From positions 7,401,605-7,465,604 of the forward strand of contig NZ_KB913032.1 in assembly GCF_000384215.1 (NCBI RefSeq): a stretch of 64,000 nucleotides of DNA. Direction: 5' to 3'. Both the position numbers and the translations under genes were made by a program. The notes under the pieces are model-generated. The model worked only from the letters and a program-made list of their open reading frames with translations. It had not been told where the DNA came from and ran no database searches. Source of the DNA: Amycolatopsis alba DSM 44262. Lineage in GTDB: Bacteria; Actinomycetota; Actinomycetes; Mycobacteriales; Pseudonocardiaceae. Positions 47,282 through 55,964 of this stretch are shown piece by piece (position 1 is the first letter of the stretch; the number at the start of each line of letters is the position of its first letter).

Positions 47282-49599
47282 CGCCTGCTCACCCGGACCA
47301 CCTCGAGCGACGGCGACGCGAGGATGTCCTTCTCGCAGTACCGTTCGGTGACCCACTGCTTGCGCGAGTACAGCTCCGTCTGGTCGCTGTGATGTGCGGA
47401 CGTCGGGTTCGCGGACTGTGAATAGGTCAGCAGCGTCGTCGTGTCCGGGCATCCGGTGCTGTCGAACGCGACGACGTGCAGGTATGTCCCACCGTGCACG
47501 ATCTCGGTGTAGCCGCGGGCCGGATCCCAAGGCCCGCCGAGGGAGTCGTAAACACCACGGCCGGCGGTCCCGCCGCCCAGCGGGATCTTCTTCCCGCCGC
47601 GTACGACGTAGTGGTTGTCACCGTAGGGCGCGTCGAGCGGGATGTTCGCCGCTTTCAGCTCCGCGACGGCGTCGGAGAGCGCCTTGCGGATCGCCGCGTT
47701 CCCGGTGTCGAGGGTGTTCGGGGTGTGGACCGGATCCTTGACGTCGAACGGAACCTTCCAGGGGCCCGGCTCCAACCGGTCCACTCTGGACCAGAACCGG
47801 TCGAACAGCAGCGCACCCCGGCTGTCGGCGTCGGAGCGCCCGTCCCAGCCCGCCAGCACGGCGCACGCGGGGTCCATCCCCGGCATCGTTCGGCACATCC
47901 CGACGACATCGCTCCGGACGAGTTCAGCGGCATGGTCCCGATGCGAGAACATCAGGTCCCGCATGGCCTGGCCGGTGAAGCCGCCCTTCGCCAGCTGGTC
48001 GGCGATCTCGACGAAACCGCCCCGCGTCCGCATGTTCTGCTCGTACCGGACCGGGCCCACGATCCGAGGGAAGCCGGTCTTCGGCTCGGCGGGATTGAAC
48101 AGCCAGTAACTGTCGTTCGAGTTCGCCAGGTAGTCGTCCCGGCTCAGGGTCGGCAGGCTGGCCGGGCCGAAGACGCCGGGCCGCAGCGCGTCACGGTCGC
48201 GGCCCCAGGCGCAGGCCGTCCTGGAGCCGTCGAGTACCGCGATCCCGTCGGCGTCGAACAGTTCCTTGCCCAACGGGGTGTTGCAGCGCGCCGCCTTCTC
48301 GTCGGTGACGTGCGGGACCCCGTGGATCTGGCTGTACTCCACCCGGCCGCGATCGTCGGTGGCGACGATGTTCATCCACGGCAGTCCCTGCGTCTCGCGG
48401 ACCGCGCCGATCATCTCCCCCGCCGTCCGGCCGCGGGCGATCTCGAACATCGAGTTCGTCATCGCGAGATTCCCGGCGTTGGCGTCCGCGATCGCGAAAG
48501 CGCTCGACGCCGTCCACGGCAGTTCCCGTTGCCCGAGCCGGGTGGTCACCGGCCCGTACCTGGTTGTCCACTGTGGACGCACGATGCGCTCCAGCGTGCC
48601 GTCTGCCTTGCGTGACAGGACACTCACGTCGCTACGCCGCATCCGCTCGGGCTTCCCGTCGACCAGGTAGATCGTCGGCGAGCCGGGAACGAGCTTCAGC
48701 TCGAACAGCGTGTACGTGCGGGTCGTATCGGTGGCCGTCCCGCTCCAGGCGGCCGTTTCGTTGTGTCCCAGCCACATCAGCGGGATACCGGGGATACCGG
48801 CGCCGCTGACGTTCAGCTTGCCTGGCAGGCTCAGCTGCGACTGCCACAGCCTGGTCCCGCTCAGCTGCCACGGCAGATGCGGGTTGGCCAGCGAGATACC
48901 GCGTCCGTTCGCCGAGGCGGCCGAGCCGATCGCGATCGCGTTGCTGCCGATCCCGGTCTCGCCGGTCATCTGCTCACGGCCGGTGCCCGCGGGCGGGGCA
49001 CCCGGCAGGGACGCGGTGATGGAATCGGCGACCCCGCCCTGGCCGAAGATCATCCCGACCGCGTGGCTGTGCCGGTAGACGTCGAGTTCGGTGATCGGCT
49101 TCAGCCAGCCGGCGCCCCGGCAGGCCGGGTCGGTGATCTCGCCGGCGCGCAGGTACTTGTTCACGCCGTCGACGTACCCGCGGATCAGTTCACGGACCTC
49201 GCGATACGGCCCGCGCGGCGCGGGCTCGGCCATCATCCGCTCGACGGCGCCGCTTTCGTTGAGGCCCTGGAAATACAGGTCACTGGCGAGGTTCGTGCTC
49301 GCCTGGCTCACCCCGCTCGTCGGCGGCGCGTCCGGGCCGAGCCAGCGGGAACGTTCGGCCCGTGTCGTGACCGCGACGTCCGCGATCGCGCAGATATTGT
49401 CCTTGGCCGCCGCGTATCCCTGCCCGAAACCCAGGTTCACCCAGTCGTTCGCGACGATATGCGGGATGCCGTACTCGGTGTAGCGGATGGTGGCGTCCGC
49501 GCGGGATGCCCCGTCCGGCGGTTGCGCGGCCGTCGCGGTCCCCGCCGCGAGCAGGCTCGTCACGGCCCCGATGGCCGCGATTCTTTTCCAGAGCAGCAT
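47278..49599 (-). CDS. Secreted penicillin/aculeacin-type N-acylase (Ntn hydrolase)
   Basis: 773 residues, ATG 49599 with AGGGGGAG upstream. A signal peptide (LLWKRIAAIGAVTSLLAAGT) is followed by the alpha subunit, a linker, and the beta subunit that begins at the processing Ser in TGIGSNAIAIGS. Conserved Ntn features include SLANPHLPW, GIPGIPLMWLGHNETAAWSG and the Asn-containing YLANSNDSYW. The enzyme family cleaves acyl chains from lipopeptides (aculeacin), lactone signals or beta-lactams; the exact substrate is not deducible. It is co-transcribed with the hydrolase downstream. Confidence 0.93.
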   Translation of the reverse strand: MLLWKRIAAIGAVTSLLAAGTATAAQPPDGASRADATIRYTEYGIPHIVANDWVNLGFGQGYAAAKDNICAIADVAVTTRAERSRWLGPDAPPTSGVSQASTNLASDLYFQGLNESGAVERMMAEPAPRGPYREVRELIRGYVDGVNKYLRAGEITDPACRGAGWLKPITELDVYRHSHAVGMIFGQGGVADSITASLPGAPPAGTGREQMTGETGIGSNAIAIGSAASANGRGISLANPHLPWQLSGTRLWQSQLSLPGKLNVSGAGIPGIPLMWLGHNETAAWSGTATDTTRTYTLFELKLVPGSPTIYLVDGKPERMRRSDVSVLSRKADGTLERIVRPQWTTRYGPVTTRLGQRELPWTASSAFAIADANAGNLAMTNSMFEIARGRTAGEMIGAVRETQGLPWMNIVATDDRGRVEYSQIHGVPHVTDEKAARCNTPLGKELFDADGIAVLDGSRTACAWGRDRDALRPGVFGPASLPTLSRDDYLANSNDSYWLFNPAEPKTGFPRIVGPVRYEQNMRTRGGFVEIADQLAKGGFTGQAMRDLMFSHRDHAAELVRSDVVGMCRTMPGMDPACAVLAGWDGRSDADSRGALLFDRFWSRVDRLEPGPWKVPFDVKDPVHTPNTLDTGNAAIRKALSDAVAELKAANIPLDAPYGDNHYVVRGGKKIPLGGGTAGRGVYDSLGGPWDPARGYTEIVHGGTYLHVVAFDSTGCPDTTTLLTYSQSANPTSAHHSDQTELYSRKQWVTERYCEKDILASPSLEVVRVSRR

Positions 49600-49624
49600 G
49601 CTGCTCCCCCTTTGTGTGTGGAGT

Positions 49625-49660
49625 CGTTCGTGAAGACACGCCGTCCGGCGTGGTGACGCG
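49625..49660 (+). repeat. 36-bp repeat, copy 2
   Basis: Hairpin CACGCCG-TC-CGGCGTG (49637-49652). It lies 26 bases upstream of the acylase start on the minus strand; copy 1 lies 50 bases beyond the end of the downstream hydrolase. A second hairpin with CCGGTGG/CCACCGG arms (49664-49693) is adjacent. Confidence 0.8.
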
Positions 49661-49711
49661 ATCCCGGTGGTCGAGTGGCCGCTCTCCCACCGGTCTTTCA
49701 GCTCCCCTCCT

Positions 49712-50275
49712 TCAGTCCCCGTCCGGATCCGGGAACGCCGTCCAGCGCACGAACACCTTCCGCGCGTCCGGGCCGGGTTCCGGCCGCCAATAGCGGCGCA
49801 AGAGCTCCAGGTACTCCTCCCAGAACTGCTTGAGCTCTTCGAGGTCGACGTACACGGCGCCGCGCGAGAACACCAGCGCGTCGCCCCATTCACCCAGCTC
49901 GCCGCGACGTTCGACGAAACGGGCCATCTGCTCCAGGTCTTCGGTGAACGCGGCGCGATGTGCCTCGTCGAACACCGCGCGCATCTCGTCGCTCTGCTCG
50001 CTGTGCCGGGGCCAGCGGATGTCGCGTGACCTGGCGCGCCACCAGCGTTCCTTGCCGTGCGCGAGTTCCGGCGCCTCGTCGAGGAAGCCGTACTTCGCCA
50101 GTTCCCGCAGGTGGTAGCTGGTCGCGCCCGAACTCTCCCCCAGTTCCTTGGCCAGCTTCGTCGCCGTCGCGGGCTCGCGGCCCAGCGCCTCCATGATCCG
50201 GCGGCGCAACGGATGCGTCATCGCCTTCAGCACGGCGGGATCGGTGATCTCTTCGGGCGTCGGCGGACCGGTCAT
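49712..50275 (-). CDS. ArsR-type winged-helix regulator
   Basis: 187 residues from ATG 50275 (nine more residues if the upstream in-frame start at 50302 is used). The DNA-binding domain is AVLKAMTHPLRRRIMEALGR, ATKLAKELGESSGATSYHLREL, then YGFLDEAPE. The C-terminal part has helical ligand or dimer features but no metal-binding cysteines, so this is not a classical metal sensor. It sits upstream of the acylase/hydrolase genes on the same strand and likely controls them through the palindrome at 50305. Confidence 0.85.
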   Translation of the reverse strand: MTGPPTPEEITDPAVLKAMTHPLRRRIMEALGREPATATKLAKELGESSGATSYHLRELAKYGFLDEAPELAHGKERWWRARSRDIRWPRHSEQSDEMRAVFDEAHRAAFTEDLEQMARFVERRGELGEWGDALVFSRGAVYVDLEELKQFWEEYLELLRRYWRPEPGPDARKVFVRWTAFPDPDGD

Positions 50276-50304
50276 GGCACCAGGGTAGCCATGCAAAGAC
50301 ACTT

Positions 50305-50324
50305 GTGCAAAGATTTCTTTGCAC
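50305..50324. promoter_or_regulatory. Operator palindrome upstream of the ArsR-type gene
   Basis: GTGCAAAGA-TT-TCTTTGCAC has 9-base perfect arms. A half site ATGCAAAGACAC lies at 50291-50302. It is 30 bases upstream of the regulator start and suggests autoregulation. Confidence 0.65.
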
Positions 50325-50525
50325 GCGGTTCAGACCACACCGCCGAAGTGACGGAAGATTCTGCTGACGTTTCGGTGAACTCAGCGTGAAATTGACAACT
50401 TCACTACGAAGGTCTTGTGCCGGGCGGACGAAAACTCGACAGGTTCACAGGTTTTTCGTTGTGTCCTCCCCGGAATTCGGTTGCATCGGATAGTTTTGCC
50501 CGGAGTCGACCTTGCGGGAGAGAAC

Positions 50526-51701
50526 ATGCCGAAGCACCGCCCTCGACAGACGGACAGGTTGTCCGCCCGGCACCGGACGGCCTTCGCGCTCGCCGGTGGC
50601 GCGCTCGCCGTCCTGCCCGCGGTCACCGCGTCGGCGGGTCCCGACGCCCCGATCGCCGCACCGAAGCCCGTCGTACCGCAGAACCAGGCCGCGGCCTGGC
50701 AACCGCCGGCGGGCACGGTCCCGGAGATCGCGGTCGACGGCAGTCTCCCCGAGCCGCCCAATCCCGATCCGCTGACCGTTCCCGGCAGCGCCGGCAACGT
50801 CGGCGGCTCGTTCGCGCCGTCGGGTGCGCTCGGCATCCCGGCGAGCATGATGAAGGCCTACAAGAACGCGGCCGACATCCTCGCGAAGGAACTGCCCGGC
50901 TGTCACATCGACTGGGCGCTGATCGCCAGCATCGGCCGGATCGAGTCCAACCACGCGCGCGGCGGCTATGTCGACGCGAAGGGCAACACCCTCGAACCGA
51001 TCCTCGGCCCGCAGCTCAACGGAGCCGGACCGTTCGCCGCGATCCCCGACACCGACGGCGGCAAATACGACGGTGACACCGTGTGGGACCGCGCCGTCGG
51101 CCCGACGCAGTTCATCCCGTCCACGTGGAAGGGCTACGCCTCCGACGGCAACGGCGACGGCGAGTCGAACCCGAACAACATCTACGACGCGACGCTGGGC
51201 TCCGGCCGCTACCTCTGCTCCGGCGGCGTCGACCTGACGTCCGAGCAGACCCAGCGCGTGGCCGTGTACCGCTACAACCACTCGCTGTCCTATGTGGACA
51301 CCGTGATCCGCTGGGCGGTCGCCTATCGCGGCGGTGTCGCGACGTTCCCGGACAGCCAGGTCCCGGTCGGCGCGCCCGATTCCTCGAACGTCGCCGCCGA
51401 CACACCCGGCGGCCAGCTCCCGGTCCCGACCCTGCCCGGCACTCCCCCGCCCGGCACGACGGCGCCGCCGACCCCGCTGCCCGGCACGTCCTTCCCGCCG
51501 AGCAGCAGCACTCCGCCGAGCAGCAGTTCGCCCTCGAAGCCGACCAGCACACCGCCGTCGTCGACGCCCCCTTCGTCCACCCCTCCTTCGTCCACGCCGC
51601 CTTCCTCCTCGAAGCCCCCGTCTTCGACGACGCCTCCGCCGTCCAGCACGTCCGCGGCGCCGTCCTCGACCCCGACCAGTTCCACCTCTCCGACCCCGTA
51701 G
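50526..51701 (+). CDS. Secreted lytic murein transglycosylase with Pro/Ser/Thr-rich tail
   Basis: 391 residues, ATG 50526 with GGGAGAG upstream. A signal peptide (TAFALAGGALAVLPAVTASA) leads to an MltB/SLT_2-type domain: CHIDWALIASIGRIESNHAR contains the catalytic Glu, and VGPTQFIPSTWKGYASDGNG and RYNHSLSYVDTVIRWAV complete the substrate groove. Residues from about 290 onward are Pro/Ser/Thr repeats (PPSSTPPSST), a cell-wall-spanning or glycosylated stalk. It cleaves peptidoglycan with 1,6-anhydro product. Confidence 0.93.
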   Translation: MPKHRPRQTDRLSARHRTAFALAGGALAVLPAVTASAGPDAPIAAPKPVVPQNQAAAWQPPAGTVPEIAVDGSLPEPPNPDPLTVPGSAGNVGGSFAPSGALGIPASMMKAYKNAADILAKELPGCHIDWALIASIGRIESNHARGGYVDAKGNTLEPILGPQLNGAGPFAAIPDTDGGKYDGDTVWDRAVGPTQFIPSTWKGYASDGNGDGESNPNNIYDATLGSGRYLCSGGVDLTSEQTQRVAVYRYNHSLSYVDTVIRWAVAYRGGVATFPDSQVPVGAPDSSNVAADTPGGQLPVPTLPGTPPPGTTAPPTPLPGTSFPPSSSTPPSSSSPSKPTSTPPSSTPPSSTPPSSTPPSSSKPPSSTTPPPSSTSAAPSSTPTSSTSPTP

Positions 51702-51714
51702 CGCGTACCCCCGG

Positions 51715-51771
51715 TGTCCGTGAAGGCCTCCTTGCCTACCTTCAAAGTAGGGAAGGAGGCCTTCACGGACA
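51715..51771. terminator. Long hairpin after the transglycosylase (GTCCGTGAAGG family)
   Basis: TGTCCGTGAAGGCCTCCTT (51715-51733) pairs exactly with 51753-51771; the loop contains an inner pairing CCTAC/GTAGG. It lies 14 bases after the stop, so terminator function is plausible here, though family members elsewhere sit in promoter regions. Confidence 0.75.
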
Positions 51772-51858
51772 GGTGGACGAGCGGGTGCCCGGAATGTCCT
51801 GAACACGGGCCGCGTTATCGCTTCTCGTAGATCGTCAACCGAGAGAAGCGAGACACGG

Positions 51859-52287
51859 ATGTCGTCTTTCGTCATGACCGCCGAAGAACGGGAAGCCTTC
51901 CTGAGCGAGGTCCACATCGGGGTCCTGGCCGTGGAACGGGAAGGACGGGCCCCGCTGGCCGTACCGGTCTGGTACGACTACGAGCCCGGCGGGGAACTCC
52001 TGATCTGGATGGACGGCGGTTCGGTCAAGGACAAGGCGATCAAGAAGGCGGGCAGGCTCAGCCTGGTCGCGCAGTCCGAGAGTTTCCCGTACAAGTACGT
52101 GACGGCCGAGGGGCCGGTCATCGCCAACGACACGCCGCCGACCCGTGAGCAGGCGCTGAAGATCGCGCACCGCTACCTGCCGGGGGAAGAGGGCACGAAG
52201 TACGTCGACGGGGCGCTCAGTGACAACTCCGTGCTGGTCCGCGTCCGGCCGGAGAAGTGGCTGAGCAACGACCAGGGCAAGGCCTGA
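51859..52287 (+). CDS. Pyridoxamine 5'-phosphate oxidase-fold FMN/F420-binding protein
   Basis: 142 residues. LSEVHIGVLAVEREGRAPLA and VPVWYDYEPGGELLIWMD match the split-barrel fold that binds FMN or F420. AGRLSLVAQSESFPYKYVTA follows. Proteins of this kind are oxidoreductases or quinone/nitro-reductase relatives; actinobacterial members often use F420. Downstream is a convergent terminator. Confidence 0.85.
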   Translation: MSSFVMTAEEREAFLSEVHIGVLAVEREGRAPLAVPVWYDYEPGGELLIWMDGGSVKDKAIKKAGRLSLVAQSESFPYKYVTAEGPVIANDTPPTREQALKIAHRYLPGEEGTKYVDGALSDNSVLVRVRPEKWLSNDQGKA

Positions 52288-52292
52288 CGAAC

Positions 52293-52336
52293 TGACGGTG
52301 CCCGGTCGCCCGCGGGGTGGCGGCCGGGCACCGTCA
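52293..52336. terminator. Bidirectional terminator between convergent genes
   Basis: TGACGGTGCCCGG (52293-52305) pairs exactly with CCGGGCACCGTCA (52324-52336). It lies between the PNPOx-fold gene and gcl. Confidence 0.75.
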
Positions 52337-54031
52337 TCAGCCCGCGATCGGCTCGAACTCGACGACGCTGTCGAGCGCCTTGCCCATCGCGGCGTTCCCT
52401 TCGCGTTCGATCATGATCTCCACCAGCACCGGCCGCGAGGTCCGCTCGGCCTCCTTGCGCGCCCATTCCAGCGACGCCCGGATCTCACCCGGCTCGGTGA
52501 CGCGGGTGCCGGAGCAGCCGTAGGCCTCCATGACCTTCACGTTGTCCGTGCCGTTCTTGTCGTAGTGGATGTCGACCTCGAAGTTCATCTCGTAGCCGGT
52601 CTCGGCCTGCCGGATGAGCCCCAGGTACTCGTTGTTCAGCATGATCAGCACGAACCCGACGTCGTACTGTGCGGCCACCGCCAGCTCCTCGACGAGGAAC
52701 TGGAACGAGTAGTCCCCGACGACGCCGACGACCTCGGCCTCCGGTTTCGCCTTCTTGACCCCGATCGCCGCCGGGATCTCCCAGCCGAGCGGCCCGGCCT
52801 GGCCGCACACCTGGTAGTGCCGCGGCTTGTGCGCGCGCTGGAACTGCCCGGACCAGATCTGGTACAGCCCGATCGCGGTGACGAAGTAGGCGTCCTCGCC
52901 GTAGAACTCGTTGATCTCCTTGAACACGCGCGGCGCCTTGATCGGCGTATCCTCGAAATCCTCCCGCCGGGGCAGGCTCTCCTTCAGTGCTCCGATCCGC
53001 TGCGGCCAGGCGCGATCCCGTGCCAGGGAACGCTTCGACGCCGCCTCGATCAGCGCGTCCAGGAACGCGCCCGTGTCCGAGACGATCCCGAGGTCCGGCC
53101 CGAACACCTTGCCCAGCTGCGTCGGCTCGATGTCGACGTGGATGAACTTCCGGTTCCCGCGGTAGACGTCGAGGTCACCGGTGTGCCGGTCACCGAACCG
53201 CGCGCCGAGCGCCAGCACCAGATCCGCTTCGAGGAAGGCCGCGTTCGCCCACCGCTGCGACGTCTGGATACCGGCCATGCCGGCGAACAGTTCATGGTCC
53301 TCGGGGAAGGTCCCCTTGCCCATCAGCGTCACGCCGACCGGGACGCCGAGCAGTTCGGCCACGGTCCGCAGCCTGTCGCTCGCGTCGCCGAGCACGACGC
53401 CACCACCCGCGAGGATCAGCGGCCGTTCGGCGGCAAGCAGCAGATCCAGCGCCCGCTCGACCCGCGCCGGGGACGGCGTCGCCCTGATGACCGGCAGCGG
53501 CGAGTCGATGCTGGAGTCCCATTCGATCTCCTGCCGCTGGACGTCGATCGGCAGATCGATCAGCACCGGCCCCGGCCGGCCGGAGCGCGCGATCCGGAAC
53601 GCCTCCCGGAACACCCACGGCAGCTGGGCCGCCTCCTTGACCTGCACCGCCCACTTCGTCACCGGCTTGGCGATCTCGACGATGTCGACGGCCTGGAACG
53701 CTTCGGTGTGCAGCTTCCGCGAGTCGGCCTGCCCGGTGATGCACAGGATCGGGATCGAATCGGCCTGCGCGGTGTAGAGCCCGGTGATCATGTTCGTCCC
53801 GGCAGGCCCGGAGGTGCCGATCGCGACGCCGACGTTGCCGGTGGTCCGCGCCCAGCCGTCGGCCATATGGGTGGCGCCTTCTTCGTGGCGCACGATCAGA
53901 TGCTCGATGCCGCTGCCCTGCATCGCGTGGTACAGCGGGAGGATCGCGGCGCCGGGACAGCCGAACGCGGTGTCGACGCCTTCACTGACCAGGACGTCGA
54001 CGACGGCCTGCATGGCGGGGATTCTGGGCAT
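52337..54031 (-). CDS. gcl: Glyoxylate carboligase
   Basis: 564 residues, ATG 54031. The ThDP-dependent carboligase converts two glyoxylates to tartronate semialdehyde plus CO2. Family features: TAFGCPGAAILPLYHAMQ, TSGPAGTNMITGLYTAQADS, SRKLHTEAFQAVDIV, FVTAIGLYQIW, NCGQ-like CGQAGPLGWEIP, and the ThDP motif VGDYSFQFLVEELAV with NNEYLGLI. At the position where E. coli Gcl has Val51 (RHVEG) this protein has Glu50 (RHEEG), as in most other ThDP enzymes. Its operon partners glxR and hyi support the assignment. Confidence 0.92.
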   Translation of the reverse strand: MPRIPAMQAVVDVLVSEGVDTAFGCPGAAILPLYHAMQGSGIEHLIVRHEEGATHMADGWARTTGNVGVAIGTSGPAGTNMITGLYTAQADSIPILCITGQADSRKLHTEAFQAVDIVEIAKPVTKWAVQVKEAAQLPWVFREAFRIARSGRPGPVLIDLPIDVQRQEIEWDSSIDSPLPVIRATPSPARVERALDLLLAAERPLILAGGGVVLGDASDRLRTVAELLGVPVGVTLMGKGTFPEDHELFAGMAGIQTSQRWANAAFLEADLVLALGARFGDRHTGDLDVYRGNRKFIHVDIEPTQLGKVFGPDLGIVSDTGAFLDALIEAASKRSLARDRAWPQRIGALKESLPRREDFEDTPIKAPRVFKEINEFYGEDAYFVTAIGLYQIWSGQFQRAHKPRHYQVCGQAGPLGWEIPAAIGVKKAKPEAEVVGVVGDYSFQFLVEELAVAAQYDVGFVLIMLNNEYLGLIRQAETGYEMNFEVDIHYDKNGTDNVKVMEAYGCSGTRVTEPGEIRASLEWARKEAERTSRPVLVEIMIEREGNAAMGKALDSVVEFEPIAG

Positions 54032-54034
54032 TCC

Positions 54035-54922
54035 TCACTCCTTGCTTTCCGCGCCGGACAGCGTTTCGACGACCTTCAGCAGGGCGGAGTGATCGAGCGA
54101 GCCGTGGCCCATCGCCCGTCCGGCGGCGACGAGCTGGGCGACCAGCCCGGTGATCGGCAGCGCGACGTCGGCCTGCCTGGCCGCGGCGAGCGCGATGCCC
54201 ATGTCCTTGTGGTGCAGGTCGATCCGGAAGCCCGGCGCGAAGTCCCGCGCCACCATGGACTTCCGCTTGAGTTCGAGGATCCGGCTGCCCGCCAGGCCGC
54301 CCGCGAGGACGTCCAGCCCGACCCCGGCGTCCACGCCGGAGGCCTCCAGCAGGACGATGGCTTCGGCGATCAACGCGTAGGTCCCGCCGACCACGAGCTG
54401 GTTGGCCGCCTTGACCACCTGTCCGGCGCCGTGCGGCCCGACGTGGACGATCGTCTTGCCGACCGCCTCCAGGATCGGGAGCGCGGCGGCGAAGTCCGTC
54501 TCGTCACCACCGGCCATAATGGACAGTGAGGCCTGCTCGGCGCCCGCCTGGCCACCGGAAACGGGCGCGTCCAACACCCGGATCTCCCGTTCGGCCGCCC
54601 GCTCGGCCACCTCGATGGAGGTCTCCGGCCGGATCGTGCTCATGTCGATCAGCAGGGTGCCCGGTTTCGCCGACTCCAGCACGCCGCCCGCCGCCAGCAC
54701 GACCGCCTCGACCTGCGGATGGTTCGGCAACATGGTGATGACGACTTCGGCGCCGGCCACGGCGTCCGTCACCCCGTTCGCCGCCCGGCCGCCCGCGGCC
54801 TCCAACCTCGCGAGGGCGTCCGCGTTCGTGTCGAATCCGCTCACCTCGTGGCCGGCGGCGACGAGGTGTCCCGCCATCGGCCCGCCCATGATCCCCAGTC
54901 CGATGAATCCCAGCTTGGTCAT
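54035..54922 (-). CDS. glxR: 2-hydroxy-3-oxopropionate (tartronate semialdehyde) reductase
   Basis: 295 residues, ATG 54922. The beta-hydroxyacid dehydrogenase fold shows GFIGLGIMGGPMAGHLVAAG, VVITMLPNHPQVE, DAPVSGGQAGAEQASLSIM and the catalytic Lys in GAGQVVKAANQLVVG. It reduces tartronate semialdehyde to D-glycerate. The start overlaps the hyi stop by 4 bases, and gcl follows 3 bases after its stop. Confidence 0.93.
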   Translation of the reverse strand: MTKLGFIGLGIMGGPMAGHLVAAGHEVSGFDTNADALARLEAAGGRAANGVTDAVAGAEVVITMLPNHPQVEAVVLAAGGVLESAKPGTLLIDMSTIRPETSIEVAERAAEREIRVLDAPVSGGQAGAEQASLSIMAGGDETDFAAALPILEAVGKTIVHVGPHGAGQVVKAANQLVVGGTYALIAEAIVLLEASGVDAGVGLDVLAGGLAGSRILELKRKSMVARDFAPGFRIDLHHKDMGIALAAARQADVALPITGLVAQLVAAGRAMGHGSLDHSALLKVVETLSGAESKE

Positions 54923-55746
54923 GCCAGTCCCCTTCGTTCGAAAGGCAGCCACGACAGCGAATCCGCGCTCGGCCCGTCGGGTTTGTACTCCACCCCGACC
55001 TGCCCGCGGTAGCCCGCCGTCTGCAGCTTCTCCAGGTAACCCTCGATGTCCAGCGTTCCGGTCCCCGGCTGGTGGCGCCCTGGGGCATCGGCGATCTGCA
55101 CATGGCCGATCCGTCCGGTGTGGACGGTCGTGACCGTGTCGAGGTCGTCACCGTTGACCGCCAGGTGGTACAGGTCGGCCAGCAGCTTCACGTTGTCCTG
55201 CCCGAGTTCGTCGAGCACTTCCCACACGTCGGCCGCGGTCTTGAGCGGGTACTTTTCCGCCCCCGACAACGGTTCCAAGACTATTTCCGCGTCGATCCGC
55301 GCGGCCGCGTCCGACGCGAGCGCCAGATTCGACAGGCCGAGCTTGTCCTGCCCGGCCGGATCCGCGCCGTCGATCCGGTTGCCGTAGAGCGCGTTGAACC
55401 GGCGGCAGCCGAGGCGCTCACCGAGCTCGATCGCGGAGGCGACGCTGCGGGCGAACTCGTCCTCGCGACCGGTCCAGGTGACCAGGCCGCGGTCGCCGCC
55501 CGCCATGTCGCCGGGAAAGAAGTTCAGCCCGGTCACCGCGACGCCCGCCCGCTCGACCGACGCCACGAACGCGTCGACCTCGGCGGCGTCCGGCACCGGC
55601 GTCTCGAACGGCCACCAGTACTCCACAGCGGTGAAGCCCGCCGCGCGCGCCGCCTCCGCGCGGTCGAGCAGCGGCAACTCGGTGAAGACCAGCGACAGGT
55701 TCAGCACGTAGGGCAGCGCATGACGCGAACCCGCAAGATCAGCCAT
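54919..55746 (-). CDS. hyi: Hydroxypyruvate isomerase
   Basis: 275 residues, ATG 55746 with AGAGG upstream. The xylose-isomerase-like TIM barrel shows NLSLVFTELPLLDRAEAARA, VEYWWPFETP, LEPLSG, KLLADLYHL, GHVQIADAPGRHQPGTG and VGVEYKP. It interconverts hydroxypyruvate and tartronate semialdehyde. It is the first gene of the hyi-glxR-gcl operon; a short ATAC-containing stretch at 55781-55798 may be the regulator's site. Confidence 0.9.
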   Translation of the reverse strand: MADLAGSRHALPYVLNLSLVFTELPLLDRAEAARAAGFTAVEYWWPFETPVPDAAEVDAFVASVERAGVAVTGLNFFPGDMAGGDRGLVTWTGREDEFARSVASAIELGERLGCRRFNALYGNRIDGADPAGQDKLGLSNLALASDAAARIDAEIVLEPLSGAEKYPLKTAADVWEVLDELGQDNVKLLADLYHLAVNGDDLDTVTTVHTGRIGHVQIADAPGRHQPGTGTLDIEGYLEKLQTAGYRGQVGVEYKPDGPSADSLSWLPFERRGLA

Positions 55747-55846
55747 CGAAACCTCTGCAATTTCGCTCTGCGGAACTTTTCTTTCGTATATCGAGAATAG
55801 CCCGCTTCCCCCTCGTCGGTCAACGCCCGGTATACCGGCGCTCACC

Positions 55847-55889
55847 CCTCCGTAAGTCCGTGAAGGCCTCCTTGAGGGACTTACGGAGG
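55847..55889. repeat. Hairpin carrying the GTCCGTGAAGG unit
   Basis: CCTCCGTAAGTCC (55847-55859) pairs with GGACTTACGGAGG (55877-55889); the 17-base loop contains AAGGCCTCCTT. The 25-base unit seen at 13482-13506 recurs at 55856-55880 with one change. It lies in the hyi/GntR divergent region. Confidence 0.88.
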
Positions 55890-55916
55890 CGAAGCGGTGA
55901 AATGTCGGGATTTTGC

Positions 55917-55932
55917 ATACAGAAAGCTGTAT
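55917..55932. promoter_or_regulatory. GntR/FCD operator candidate
   Basis: ATACAG-AAAG-CTGTAT, perfect arms, lies 33 bases upstream of the GntR start. A related ATACAG-containing site is at 58113-58126 before the OFA transporter. Confidence 0.55.
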
Positions 55933-55964
55933 CCTGGGACAGGAACAAGACATCCGGAGGTCCT

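Noticed and set aside
52337..54031. Acetolactate synthase large subunit
   Set aside because: Operon with glxR and hyi and the Gcl-specific sequence features favour glyoxylate carboligase.
52298..54529. Long open frame on the + strand opposite gcl and glxR
   Set aside because: Composition is Arg/Asp/Pro-rich with no domain; the minus strand holds two recognisable enzymes with good starts.
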